Source: Eubacterium sp. (GTDB lineage: Bacteria; Bacillota; Clostridia; Lachnospirales; Lachnospiraceae). From it: a stretch of 33,739 nucleotides of DNA. This document shows, piece by piece, positions 1 to 7,019 of the stretch (position 1 is its first letter; the number at the start of each line of letters is the position of its first letter). The position numbers were made by a program, and so were the translations under genes. The stretch is from the NCBI GenBank assembly GCA_022764165.1, contig JALERM010000140.1:1-33739 (forward strand). Reading direction: 5' to 3'. The notes under the pieces are model-generated. The model had not been told where the DNA came from. It saw nothing but the letters and a program-made list of their open reading frames with translations, and ran no database searches.

Positions 1-156
1 TTCTCATTTTTTCAGAAGCAGGCCGTTCCTCCTCAGCTAGCCGCTAACTACGACTAAATTGACGCTCAGGAAAGCCTTCGCGCCAAAGTCTCCGTAAGCG
101 TCGGATCTTCGGACTCACTTTCCCCAATGCTTCTGAAAAAATGAGAAGTAGTTTCC
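1..156. repeat. Family 1 structured repeat, copy A (cut by window start)
   Basis: Copy A of a dispersed palindromic element. Its ends are inverted repeats carrying TTTTTTCAGAAGCA at 7-20 and TGCTTCTGAAAAAA at 128-141. The right arm continues to GTTTCC at 151-156; the matching left flank lies outside the window. The interior has shorter pairings, for example GACGCT at 61-66 with AGCGTC at 97-102. It is nearly collinear with copy D (22211-22380). The short reading frame here is a by-product of the repeat; I do not consider it a gene. Confidence 0.8.
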
Positions 157-237
157 TGTTCTGTTCCAAAAAACATGATGAAACAAAGTTCAACAGTCAC
201 CCTTCCGAAACCACTTTGTTTCGTTTGGAGTAGAACA
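157..237. other. Spacer between inverted repeat copies A and B
   Basis: These 81 bp separate two oppositely oriented family 1 copies and are themselves symmetric. GAAACAAAGT at 180-189 pairs with ACTTTGTTTC at 213-222. At the borders CCTGTTCT (155-162) matches AGAACAGG (232-239). The whole of 1-396 can therefore be drawn as one nested inverted structure. No gene is visible. Confidence 0.6.
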
Positions 238-396
238 GGAGAATCTCTGTGATTTTCAGAAGCATTGGGGAAAGCGAGTCCGAAAATATGCACTTAGCAA
301 GACTTTGGCGCGAAGGCTCTCCTGAGCGTCAATTAGTCGCGCTTAGTGCAGAGTTGAGGAGGAGCGGCCTGCTTCTGAAAATCACAGAGATTCTCC
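238..396. repeat. Family 1 structured repeat, copy B (inverted relative to A)
   Basis: The outer arms at 238-264 and 370-396 are a perfect 27-bp inverted repeat. They begin GGAGAATCTCTG and reach the shared CAGAAGCA core. The interior matches copies A and D read on the other strand (for example ACTTTGGCGCGAAGGCTC at 302-319). The arm type here (GGAGAATCTCTG) differs from that of copy D (GGAAACTTC), so at least two arm types exist. CCGTCCCTCCCC follows the right arm. The 400-474 stretch up to the next gene shows nothing further. Confidence 0.8.
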
Positions 397-474
397 GTCC
401 CTCCCCAATAAAACAAAACACACTCCATGTATTCTAGTATAGGTATTTGTGGGATGTCAAGGGATTTTTCGTTA

Positions 475-1146
475 TCAACCTGAAATCCCCACATATCGTT
501 TTGCCAGCTGGAGCCGGAGTTGGAATTGTTCATAGAAATCACGGCTGCCGTCATACGGTTTTCGGTAGAATTGTTCCAGTATGTATCGGTTTATTTTGTT
601 GGCGAGTTTTTCCTGTCCCATTTCCTGAAGGATGCGATTGGTGTCTTTGAGGAAGTAATGCCACTGGCAGATGAAGTTTTCATAGGATCTGATATCCGGT
701 ATGTCCAGCCATTTTTTTATTTTTACCTTGGTTTTTGGTTCTTTGGGGCATTCATGTACCTGAAAGAAGTACCGAAAGCTTCCTTCTTCGTAGCAGCGGC
801 CCAGGGGAAACAGGCGGCAGATTCCCGGGCGGATGGCATGAATGTTGCATCTTCCCTCCTGGTTTAAAAAAGGACATTGTTCTTCCCGGCCAACCATTTT
901 CATATTGGGAAGAACAATGCCGTCCACCACATGCAGTTCCACACATGTTTCTAACAACTGTTCAAATGTACACTCCAGGTTTGTGGTCAGCCGGTAGATA
1001 TCCATAGGATCCAGTAATATGGATTCTCCCATTCCCCTGCAGCAGGACGAACAGCCTCTGCAGTCATCACACCCGGCTTTCACCATATCATTCGCTTCAT
1101 ATAATTTACCATCTGATATTTCTTTTAAATCTATCTCCCGTTCCAT
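475..1146 (-). CDS. YkgJ-type cysteine cluster protein
   Basis: A 223-residue protein of the YkgJ/Fe-S-oxidoreductase-like cysteine cluster family, whose members are thought to bind zinc or an Fe-S centre; no reaction is established. The N-terminal cluster is C26-x2-C29-x2-C32-x2-C35-C36. A second cysteine/histidine group follows around residues 90-130, with the pattern CPFL..GRCNIHAIRPGICRLFPLGRC. These two groups are the family hallmark. The rest is soluble and basic, with no membrane segment. The ATG at 1146 follows a strong AGGAGG five bases away. It is the last gene of the minus-strand run after spoIIIAH, separated from it by 74 bp containing a hairpin that reaches into this ribosome binding site, so its expression may be partly uncoupled from spoIIIA. 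The family call is firm and the function is unknown. Confidence 0.85.
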   Translation of the reverse strand: MEREIDLKEISDGKLYEANDMVKAGCDDCRGCSSCCRGMGESILLDPMDIYRLTTNLECTFEQLLETCVELHVVDGIVLPNMKMVGREEQCPFLNQEGRCNIHAIRPGICRLFPLGRCYEEGSFRYFFQVHECPKEPKTKVKIKKWLDIPDIRSYENFICQWHYFLKDTNRILQEMGQEKLANKINRYILEQFYRKPYDGSRDFYEQFQLRLQLAKRYVGISG

Positions 1147-1154
1147 GGAATCCT

Positions 1155-1192
1155 CCTGTAAAATGTCTCATACATGATATTGATTTTACAGG
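1155..1192 (-). terminator. Hairpin between spoIIIAH and the YkgJ gene
   Basis: CCTGTAAAAT (1155-1164) and ATTTTACAGG (1183-1192) form a perfect 10-bp stem with an 18-base loop. In minus-strand RNA the distal arm runs straight into ACAGGAGG, the ribosome binding site of the next gene. No good U-tract follows, so it may control translation rather than end transcription. Confidence 0.5.
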
Positions 1193-1220
1193 ATATTTGC
1201 CGAATTGAAAAGGACTATTC

Positions 1221-1877
1221 TTATTTTGTTTCTGTGCTCATGGGGGATATTACGATGTTTTCTGCTGCAATTCCTGTTTTTCGTTTTACGATATCTTCAA
1301 TCTGTGCCCGGCTTGCATCATCCACGCTGGTCTGGGGCACGACAATGTCGGCAGTCTCTCCTGTCAGGTTTACCACAACGTCTGAGAATCCTTTTGCTTC
1401 CAGAAGGAGTTCTGCGGCAGCTTCTTTTTCAATCAGATCTGTCATATTTACCATGCTTGCCACGGCATCCTGCCGTTCCTGTTCGGATAATTCCGTGTTA
1501 TTGATGATTTCCAGCAGTGCTTCTTTATTCTGGGAACGGATCTGCTCACGGTTGATTCTGGCCTGTGCCATGTATGCGGAGGCACCTGTCAACACGGCTT
1601 CTCCCGGTGTGTCGAGAGAAGCATCTGCCGATTCTTCTGAAGTGCTGCCATCTCCTGTCAGTTCTGCCGATGCCACAGTTTCATCGGTGATATCTTCATC
1701 CAGACTTTCAATATCCTGCAGGACAGTATCCATATCCAGAGTATCGTCTGTATCATTCACTGCGGTGGTATCTGTTGTCTTTAATTTTGAATCTGAATAA
1801 CTGATATACCCCGCCGCTGCAATCATAACTGCCAGCGCCGTAATGATGATCTGATTCTTTTTGAATACCTTTTTCAC
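1221..1877 (-). CDS. spoIIIAH: Stage III sporulation protein AH
   Basis: SpoIIIAH is the mother-cell protein that binds forespore SpoIIQ to form the channel across the septal membranes. The sequence has a short basic N terminus, one membrane segment (IIITALAVMIAAAGYI), an acidic low-complexity linker rich in D, T and S, and a C-terminal domain of the YscJ/FliF-like ring-building type (AAAELLLEAKGFSDVVVNL...). I chose the GTG at 1877 because GGAG precedes it by seven bases. The upstream in-frame GTG at 1892 overlaps the spoIIIAG stop but has no binding site. At about 218 residues it matches the usual size. It closes an eight-gene spoIIIA operon, which supports the call strongly. Confidence 0.93.
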   Translation of the reverse strand: MKKVFKKNQIIITALAVMIAAAGYISYSDSKLKTTDTTAVNDTDDTLDMDTVLQDIESLDEDITDETVASAELTGDGSTSEESADASLDTPGEAVLTGASAYMAQARINREQIRSQNKEALLEIINNTELSEQERQDAVASMVNMTDLIEKEAAAELLLEAKGFSDVVVNLTGETADIVVPQTSVDDASRAQIEDIVKRKTGIAAENIVISPMSTETK

Positions 1878-1888
1878 TGCTTCTCTCC

Positions 1889-2455
1889 TCACTTCATTTT
1901 TAACACTTTAATTTTATGGGCTTCCACATGAAATAAAGCCATCACGGCTTCCTGTATCTGCTGTACCAGAACCGGGTTATCCCCGCCCTCCGCCACTACC
2001 AGTACGCCCCGTATTTCCGGGAACGTTTCCGACGTTATGTAGGGGGTCTGACTGCCATCTTCCTTTTCTTCATACACGGTTGTTTCCTGTATGCTGGAGG
2101 ATTCCGAACTGCTCTGGCTTCCTTCTGCATCCTTCTGGTTGGAATTCTGGATTTCCTCCGGTTTGTCTTTTTCCACAAGCTTTTTGCCCGTAGACTCCAT
2201 GGTGACAGTAACGGCCACCTGCCCCACCCCCTCTACCTGTGACAGTATCCTGGTCAGCTGGCTTTCATACTCTTCTCTCAGTGAAGAAGCTGCTGTATCC
2301 TGGCTGGCAGGTACTGCTTCCCCGGCCTGTTTCTCCTCTGAATCTGACTTACCAACAGGCAGCGCAATCACCAACAGCAGGATTCCCGCAAGTCCGCAGA
2401 CAATCCACTGTTCCCGTTTTACCTTCTTTAAAGCGGCAATGACTTTGCTTTCCAT
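1889..2455 (-). CDS. spoIIIAG: Stage III sporulation protein AG
   Basis: SpoIIIAG forms a large ring in the intermembrane space of the SpoIIIA-SpoIIQ channel. The protein has 188 residues with a basic N terminus, one membrane helix near residues 19-36 (IVCGLAGILLLVIALPVG), and an extracellular part. That part holds a ring-building-like motif, SQVEGVGQVAVTVTMESTG, then a long S/E/Q-rich insert (about residues 105-140), then the second half of the domain (IRGVLVVAEGGDNPVLVQQ). The insert splitting the domain is a known feature of this family. GGGGTGAC lies just ahead of the ATG at 2455. It sits between spoIIIAF and spoIIIAH with only a few bases to either neighbour, as in other Firmicutes. Confidence 0.93.
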   Translation of the reverse strand: MESKVIAALKKVKREQWIVCGLAGILLLVIALPVGKSDSEEKQAGEAVPASQDTAASSLREEYESQLTRILSQVEGVGQVAVTVTMESTGKKLVEKDKPEEIQNSNQKDAEGSQSSSESSSIQETTVYEEKEDGSQTPYITSETFPEIRGVLVVAEGGDNPVLVQQIQEAVMALFHVEAHKIKVLKMK

Positions 2456-2458
2456 ATG

Positions 2459-2977
2459 TCACCCCTGTATGCTAATATTTATATTCCCGTCAGGGATATT
2501 ATAGACTTCTTTTACTTTATTTTTTATCTGTTTTTCAAGTTCCTCAGAATTTCCCTCATCAGATGTTCTCAGCCGAAGACGAATTTCTTTCAGTTCCGGT
2601 ATGTCTCCCTGAAAGAAATCCACACAACTGCTGATGACTTCACAGCCAAAATTTGCTGCCAGTGTCTGTAGCTGATCCCGTATTTCCCGTGAACAGGCAT
2701 TTTTTACATAATCCGTTCCATTCATATCCTGGAGTCCGGCCTGCTGCATTGTTTCTTCATAAGATTCCTCCAGCATATCCGTAAGAACCTGCATTTCCAG
2801 AATGCGATCCAGCCCTCCCGCCTGCAGCAGGGGCCGGGCCAGAACCAATAGCAGAAGGAACCCAAGAAAAGAACGGATGTATTTTTTCTCGCCGCTCTCC
2901 GGCAGCAGATTCATCAGCGTTTCGGCGAATAAAAAGAAAAATGCCAGATTCTGTACCCATTGACTGATCCATTTCAT
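2459..2977 (-). CDS. spoIIIAF: Stage III sporulation protein AF
   Basis: A 172-residue SpoIIIAF homologue. It has two N-terminal membrane helices (QNLAFFFLFAETLMNLLP and SFLGFLLLLVLARPLL) followed by a soluble domain of about 110 residues. Family members are thought to contribute a ring-building-like domain to the SpoIIIA complex in the mother-cell membrane. The start at 2977 has AAGGAT ahead of it. The gene ends three bases before the spoIIIAG start, so the two are probably translationally linked. The identification rests on helix layout, length and operon position, with recognisable N-terminal family sequence (PESGEKKYIRSFLGFLLLL). Confidence 0.92.
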   Translation of the reverse strand: MKWISQWVQNLAFFFLFAETLMNLLPESGEKKYIRSFLGFLLLLVLARPLLQAGGLDRILEMQVLTDMLEESYEETMQQAGLQDMNGTDYVKNACSREIRDQLQTLAANFGCEVISSCVDFFQGDIPELKEIRLRLRTSDEGNSEELEKQIKNKVKEVYNIPDGNINISIQG

Positions 2978-2981
2978 ATCC

Positions 2982-4145
2982 TTACCTCAAAGTTCCTGCC
3001 AGCATGGCGATTGTCAGAAGGAACAGGATTTCCAGGGATACCAGCAGTTTCAAAATCATCCCCATACTCTCCCCCATAACATGCAGACATCCTATGATTC
3101 TTTTATCTGCAACCGGCTGAAATACTGCGGATACCAGATAATAAAATCCCATATTGACACCCAGCCTTACCACCGGCGGAACTGCCGCCAGTACAAGGAC
3201 GATGATTACTGCGGCTCCCAGACAATTTCGCAGTAATACAGCAGAACCGATTACTACCTCTGTCACCCCACTGAACAGATTTCCAAGACCCGGAATTGCT
3301 CCCGCCGTTTTTCCCAGAAGTGTCTGCCGGAAACTGTCCACAGAAGGAGCGACCATTCTCTGAAGCAATTGTATCCCCAGTACCACTCCCACGATAGTCT
3401 TTAGTGCCCATTGAATCACATCCTGCAGAAGCTCGGTAAATCTTGAAAGCATCTGTTCGCCTGTCAGCTGATTGACCAGTGCCATCAACAGATAAATATG
3501 AATCCCCGGGAGCAGGATTTTCTCCAGAATATGTTCTTCTATAAATACCAGGAGTAAAATCATCTGACAGGCCACCGCCGCTGTGGTAATCCCGCCCGAT
3601 GCTGTCAGAACGATATGATAAGAGGGCAGAAGTGCTTTCATAAACTGTGTACTCACAGAAAGTGTCGTTTCCAGCTGACTGCTGAATCCCTGAAATATTT
3701 TCAGAAGTGCCACAAAGAAAAATACAAATATCATATAAAAAGAAATTTCACTGATCTGCCTGTTCTGAAATACATCCGTAAAACCGGTCAGCAGGGAGGC
3801 TGCCAGAACCAGCAGCAAAATATGAGTCCAGTTCTTTTTCTGTACCCCCACCATACTGCCCAACGCCCCTCTGATGATTCTGATCCACTCTCCTCCATCC
3901 CCCAATTTCCCATCTTCCATCATCTGCCTGATCATATCTGATACGGAAACAGGACCATCCAGAAGCTCTTCTGCCAGATCATCCAGCGATTTCAGATCCA
4001 GGTCTTCCCATATTTCCTCCTCAATCGCTGTAGCCGTATCGTCTTCCAGAGAAGCCATGCAGTACTCCGGTCGACATAAGACTGCCCATATCCACACGAA
4101 TGATAGCCAAAACCATCTTTTTCTACACCAGCCCCAGAAAATCAT
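2982..4145 (-). CDS. spoIIIAE: Stage III sporulation protein AE
   Basis: SpoIIIAE is a polytopic membrane protein of the SpoIIIA complex, needed to keep the engulfed forespore metabolically active. This copy has 387 residues. It begins with a signal-like hydrophobic stretch (FWLSFVWIWAVLC), then an acidic region (residues about 35-75), then a large multi-helix part with at least seven membrane segments, ending LLVSLEILFLLTIAMLAG. The start at 4145 overlaps the end of spoIIIAD by 23 bases and has GGAG eight bases upstream, pointing to translational coupling. Size and position match the family closely. Confidence 0.94.
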   Translation of the reverse strand: MIFWGWCRKRWFWLSFVWIWAVLCRPEYCMASLEDDTATAIEEEIWEDLDLKSLDDLAEELLDGPVSVSDMIRQMMEDGKLGDGGEWIRIIRGALGSMVGVQKKNWTHILLLVLAASLLTGFTDVFQNRQISEISFYMIFVFFFVALLKIFQGFSSQLETTLSVSTQFMKALLPSYHIVLTASGGITTAAVACQMILLLVFIEEHILEKILLPGIHIYLLMALVNQLTGEQMLSRFTELLQDVIQWALKTIVGVVLGIQLLQRMVAPSVDSFRQTLLGKTAGAIPGLGNLFSGVTEVVIGSAVLLRNCLGAAVIIVLVLAAVPPVVRLGVNMGFYYLVSAVFQPVADKRIIGCLHVMGESMGMILKLLVSLEILFLLTIAMLAGTLR

Positions 4146-4515
4146 GAATTGTCTCCAACAATGCCTTCAATGCCGGCATGCTTACGGCAAGAACCGCCAG
4201 TTTCCCAAAGGTTTCAATCTGTCCCGCCACGGAAGCGTAACCAGAATCCCGGCAGATTCCCGCGCAGAACTGTCCTACATATGTAATCCCAAGCATTTTC
4301 ATCAGTATCTGCAGGTAAGTGGTATTCAGCGGAAGCATTTTCTGAATTTCACGCAGATCACCAAACAAGCCATTCAGTTTTTCTGAGGAATAATATAAAA
4401 TAATCAGACCTGCCGTCAGTGCCAGATACAGTGCATATTCGGGACGCACCTGTTTCAGCAGCACCGCCAGCAGAACGCCGGCAATTCCCACCACAGAAAT
4501 TCTGATAATCTCCAT
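4123..4515 (-). CDS. spoIIIAD: Stage III sporulation protein AD
   Basis: A 130-residue membrane protein of the SpoIIIAC/AD family, part of the mother-cell export complex. It has three or four hydrophobic helices, starting MEIIRISVVGIAGVLLAVLLK. The ATG at 4515 is preferred because GGAG lies seven bases upstream and the resulting length matches the family. Longer in-frame extensions upstream run into spoIIIAC. The gap to spoIIIAC is ten bases, and the 3' end overlaps spoIIIAE. Confidence 0.92.
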   Translation of the reverse strand: MEIIRISVVGIAGVLLAVLLKQVRPEYALYLALTAGLIILYYSSEKLNGLFGDLREIQKMLPLNTTYLQILMKMLGITYVGQFCAGICRDSGYASVAGQIETFGKLAVLAVSMPALKALLETIHDFLGLV

Positions 4516-4525
4516 AGCATTACTC

Positions 4526-4720
4526 CTATAACATAAAAAGCTTTTTAATAGTCTCAAACAACTCATAAATATAGGGAAGCACCCAGAACAACACAAGCAC
4601 AAGCCCCGCCAGACTGGTCAGAAAAGCCTGCTCTTCCCTGCCGCTGTGCTTCAAAACCTGGCCCAGGACAGAGACAAGAATACCGACCGCACCAATCTTA
4701 AAAATCAGACTGACTTCCAA
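4526..4720 (-). CDS. spoIIIAC: Stage III sporulation protein AC (TTG start)
   Basis: A 64-residue, two-helix membrane protein of the SpoIIIAC family, beginning (M)EVSLIFKIGAVGILVSVLGQV. The start is a TTG at 4720 with GGAGGG seven bases upstream. No ATG is available nearby without reading into the repeat element that precedes the gene. Length and sequence fit the family (about 65-68 residues). A longer open frame reaches 4894 through the repeat, but the repeat-encoded residues are not part of this protein. The 157-bp gap to spoIIIAB, filled by family 1 repeat copy C, is unusual, because the rest of the operon overlaps or nearly touches. Confidence 0.9.
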   Translation of the reverse strand: MEVSLIFKIGAVGILVSVLGQVLKHSGREEQAFLTSLAGLVLVLFWVLPYIYELFETIKKLFML

Positions 4721-4750
4721 AGCACTTCCCTCCTTTTTTCGTTGTAGATA

Positions 4751-4868
4751 GGACGGAGAATCTCTGCCAGTTTTCAGAAGCAGGCCGTTCCTCCTCAACT
4801 CTGCACTAAGTGCGACTAATTGAGGAGGAACGGCCTGCTTCTGAAAAAATGATAAGAAGTTTCCGTCC
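4751..4868. repeat. Family 1 structured repeat, copy C, inside the spoIIIA operon
   Basis: A 118-bp palindromic element between spoIIIAB and spoIIIAC. The ends GGACGGA (4751-4757) and TCCGTCC (4862-4868) pair. A perfect 28-bp inverted repeat (4771-4798 with 4820-4847) contains CAGAAGCAGGCC and CTCCTCAA around a 21-base loop. It is shorter than copies A, B and D: the loop follows copy B up to GACTAATTGA, then the first half returns inverted. Its two flanks are of different arm types (GGAGAATCTCTG left, GAAGTTTCC right), so the copy is mosaic. In minus-strand mRNA it forms a long hairpin just ahead of the spoIIIAC ribosome binding site, without a U-tract. Confidence 0.88.
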
Positions 4869-4877
4869 CTTCCCAAA

Positions 4878-5396
4878 TTACAAAAACAAAACAAGCAATA
4901 GTACCCCCGCCAGTATTCCGATGCTTCGCACCACTCTTTTTTTATCCGGCAGTTGTTTTTGTAGTGTTTTTATGGTTTCCTGTTGTTCTTGCAGGTATCT
5001 GTCCAATAGATGCAGCTGCATTTCTTTGTCCAGGTATCCGAGATGTCCGGCGGTCTGGCTGAAGGTTTCCAGGTCTTCCGTGGTCAGTGAGGAGTTTTTT
5101 TTCAGATAGTTTACTTGTCTTTGGAGTAGTTCTGCGAATTCTTCGCCAGATGATTGCTGCATGTTTTCTGACAGGTTTGCGAAGAATTCTGTAAAGGGCG
5201 GCGTTGTCCGCTTCTGGATCTGCTGCATGGCTTCAGGAAGTGTGCTAACGGCAAATGCGATTTCTCCCCGTAAGAATGACATGATGCGAGTCAGTTCTGA
5301 CAGATGGCATATACGCCGCTGCAGTTCATTGCTTATGGAAAATCCCAGGCCTGCACAGGCAGAAAAGACCAGGAGCAGGCCTGTTATTTTCAGCAA
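4878..5396 (-). CDS. spoIIIAB: Stage III sporulation protein AB
   Basis: A 172-residue SpoIIIAB homologue. It has an N-terminal hydrophobic anchor (ITGLLLVFSACAGLGFSIS), a helical soluble middle resembling the GspF/PilC-type fold assigned to this family, and a C-terminal membrane helix (SIGILAGVLLLVLFL). SpoIIIAB is thought to anchor or regulate the SpoIIIAA ATPase at the mother-cell membrane. The best start is the TTG at 5396, overlapping the spoIIIAA stop by seven bases; no strong binding site is visible, so coupling to spoIIIAA translation is likely. The downstream side is separated from spoIIIAC by repeat copy C. Confidence 0.92.
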   Translation of the reverse strand: MLKITGLLLVFSACAGLGFSISNELQRRICHLSELTRIMSFLRGEIAFAVSTLPEAMQQIQKRTTPPFTEFFANLSENMQQSSGEEFAELLQRQVNYLKKNSSLTTEDLETFSQTAGHLGYLDKEMQLHLLDRYLQEQQETIKTLQKQLPDKKRVVRSIGILAGVLLLVLFL

Positions 5397-6364
5397 ATCC
5401 CGTAGGATTCTTCTGCCCGGAACAGGCAGGTTCCTCTGTCGTCATATATCTGTGATACTGCACCCACCTGGTTTTTCTGCTCCCCCTGAAGAAGTATGTA
5501 TCGCTGAAATACATGTTCTCTCATCAGCCGTTCAAGCAGTGGTTTCTGTTCCATTTCCTTAATCGAGCTTCCATGTACGGTTGCCAGAAGTTTGCAGCCG
5601 CTGTTCAGGGTCATCTCAATGGCCTGAATGTCATCATAAGATCCTATTTCGTCTACGGCAATGACTGCAGGCGACATGGAACGAAGCAGCATGATCATCC
5701 CTTCTGATTTCGGACAGCAGTCCAGCAAATCGGTGCGTATTCCCACATCATTCTGTGGAATTCCCTGATAGCATCCGCCAATCTCTGACCGTTCGTCCAC
5801 CACTCCCACGGTACATCCCGGAAATTTTCCTGTGCCATTGGAAATCTGCCGGATCATATCTCTCAGCAGAGTGGTTTTGCCGCAGCGCGGCGGAGAAATA
5901 ATCAAGGTGTGACAGACTTCCTGATTATCCAGCACATAGGGCATGACCGGATCAGCACATCCTTTTACTTCATGAGAAAACCTGATATTGATACAGGAGA
6001 TCTGCCGAACCCCTTTGATTTTCTGTGCTTCCAGAATGGCTTTTCCGGCCACCCCCACACGATGCCCTCCCTGTATCGTCAAAAATCCCTGCCGCAATTC
6101 CTCTTCATAAGCATATAGGGAATATTGTCCCAGACATTCCAGCGTGATTTTTATTTCTTCCGGCGATATTCGATATGCCAGGTCACTGTGGCGGGTGAGC
6201 ACCCCATTTTCAGTGACAAAATATTCCTTTCCATTCATCCACAGAATCAACGGTCTGTCCGTCCGCAGCCGTATCTCCTGCAATCCATCCGCATCCCAGT
6301 CCGCCTTTTGAAGTATTTCCCGCAGTTTCCCCGGAAAAAGGCGAATCACTTCCTCTCGCTGCAT
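5390..6364 (-). CDS. spoIIIAA: Stage III sporulation protein AA, ATPase
   Basis: SpoIIIAA is the cytoplasmic secretion-type ATPase of the SpoIIIA-SpoIIQ channel, acting in the mother cell. The 324-residue protein has a Walker A PPRCGKTTL at about 158-166, a Walker B IAVDEIG near 235-241, and the conserved VVDERSEIGG between them. I chose the ATG at 6364 because AGGTGAT lies directly upstream at the right distance; an in-frame GTG at 6373 lies inside that binding site. It is the first gene of the spoIIIA operon and has a candidate sigma-E promoter about 20 bases upstream. Known spoIIIA operons are sigma-E controlled. Confidence 0.95.
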   Translation of the reverse strand: MQREEVIRLFPGKLREILQKADWDADGLQEIRLRTDRPLILWMNGKEYFVTENGVLTRHSDLAYRISPEEIKITLECLGQYSLYAYEEELRQGFLTIQGGHRVGVAGKAILEAQKIKGVRQISCINIRFSHEVKGCADPVMPYVLDNQEVCHTLIISPPRCGKTTLLRDMIRQISNGTGKFPGCTVGVVDERSEIGGCYQGIPQNDVGIRTDLLDCCPKSEGMIMLLRSMSPAVIAVDEIGSYDDIQAIEMTLNSGCKLLATVHGSSIKEMEQKPLLERLMREHVFQRYILLQGEQKNQVGAVSQIYDDRGTCLFRAEESYGIC

Positions 6365-6383
6365 GTACATCACCTCTTACTCT

Positions 6384-6411
6384 ACTATATGAGGACAACC
6401 GCCATTTATGC
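6384..6411 (-). promoter_or_regulatory. Candidate sigma-E promoter for spoIIIA
   Basis: On the minus strand GCATAAA (6405-6411) and CATATAGT (6384-6391) are separated by 13 bases. They resemble the sigma-E -35 (KMATATT) and -10 (CATA-n3-T) elements and lead into a short leader with the spoIIIAA binding site. The -10 fits better than the -35. The -35 abuts the preceding terminator. Confidence 0.45.
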
Positions 6412-6454
6412 AAAATTTCCCCGGGGATAATGTAAAAATCCCCGGGGAAATTTT
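6412..6454 (-). terminator. Perfect 17-bp hairpin terminating the gltX-helicase-sfp operon
   Basis: Arms 6412-6428 and 6438-6454 are perfectly complementary (AAAATTTCCCCGGGGAT and its complement) with a nine-base loop. In minus-strand RNA the stem ends in AAAUUUU, serving as a short U-tract. The stem begins inside the stop codon of the phosphopantetheinyl transferase gene and ends next to the spoIIIA promoter candidate. Confidence 0.8.
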
Positions 6455-7019
6455 ATCTTTCTTTCGGAAGGCACAGGCAGGCAGAGTATCCCGGCCACAG
6501 GTTGAGCGGAATGTATTGTACATGGGCTGTCTCCGGTTCCTCAAGGAGGCGAAGGTCTCTGGTGATTCCTTCTCCGGTATATTTGAGATAGCTCTCTTTC
6601 CGGGTCCAGCACTGATAAAAATATTCGTTCTGGAACCCTGATGCTTCATAGGCAGACCATTCGGCTGGATTCATGATACGGCGTGCTGTTCTTCTGCAGT
6701 CTTTATCGAGATGGATCTGTATGTCAAGACCAAGGGGCTCTTTTCCAACTGCACAGGCAACGTAATCGCCGGAATGGCTGATGTTAAAGTGTATGTGGGG
6801 ATAATGCAGGAGATACGGCTTCCCCATAGGTCCCTTTCCTATGTCATCGTCTTGAAGTATCATGGAGTATTCCTGAAAGGCCAGAGATTTCAGCAGTTGC
6901 CTTCCCTCCCGTGATGTCCGTAATGTCTTCTCCTTACAGGATTCTCTGTCAGATTTCGCAGTTTTCTGCTCAATCCTGCTCCATCCCAGAACAATATCAT
7001 CTATCCTTTTTATTTTCAC
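6453..7019 (-). CDS. Sfp-type 4'-phosphopantetheinyl transferase
   Basis: This enzyme family moves the phosphopantetheine arm of CoA onto a serine of carrier proteins. The 188-residue protein shows the family motifs in order: GKPYL near residue 67, FNISHSGDYVACAV near 78, GLDIQ with the metal-binding aspartate near 97, and WTRKESYLKYTGEG near 137. It is shorter than Sfp (about 224), with a compact N-terminal half. The GTG start at 7019 overlaps the helicase end by 23 bases and has only a distant AAGG, so coupled translation is likely. A carrier protein gene (acpP) lies 3.4 kb away, but no NRPS or PKS genes are in view. Whether it serves fatty-acid ACP or a secondary pathway cannot be told. 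Confidence 0.88.
   Translation of the reverse strand: MKIKRIDDIVLGWSRIEQKTAKSDRESCKEKTLRTSREGRQLLKSLAFQEYSMILQDDDIGKGPMGKPYLLHYPHIHFNISHSGDYVACAVGKEPLGLDIQIHLDKDCRRTARRIMNPAEWSAYEASGFQNEYFYQCWTRKESYLKYTGEGITRDLRLLEEPETAHVQYIPLNLWPGYSACLCLPKER

Noticed and set aside
66-437. Open frames of 60-75 codons at 66-293 (-) and 249-437 (+), with recurring peptides such as ALSAELRR and FRSIGESESE
   Set aside because: They lie wholly inside repeat copies and recur only because the repeat recurs; no proper ribosome binding site or family match.
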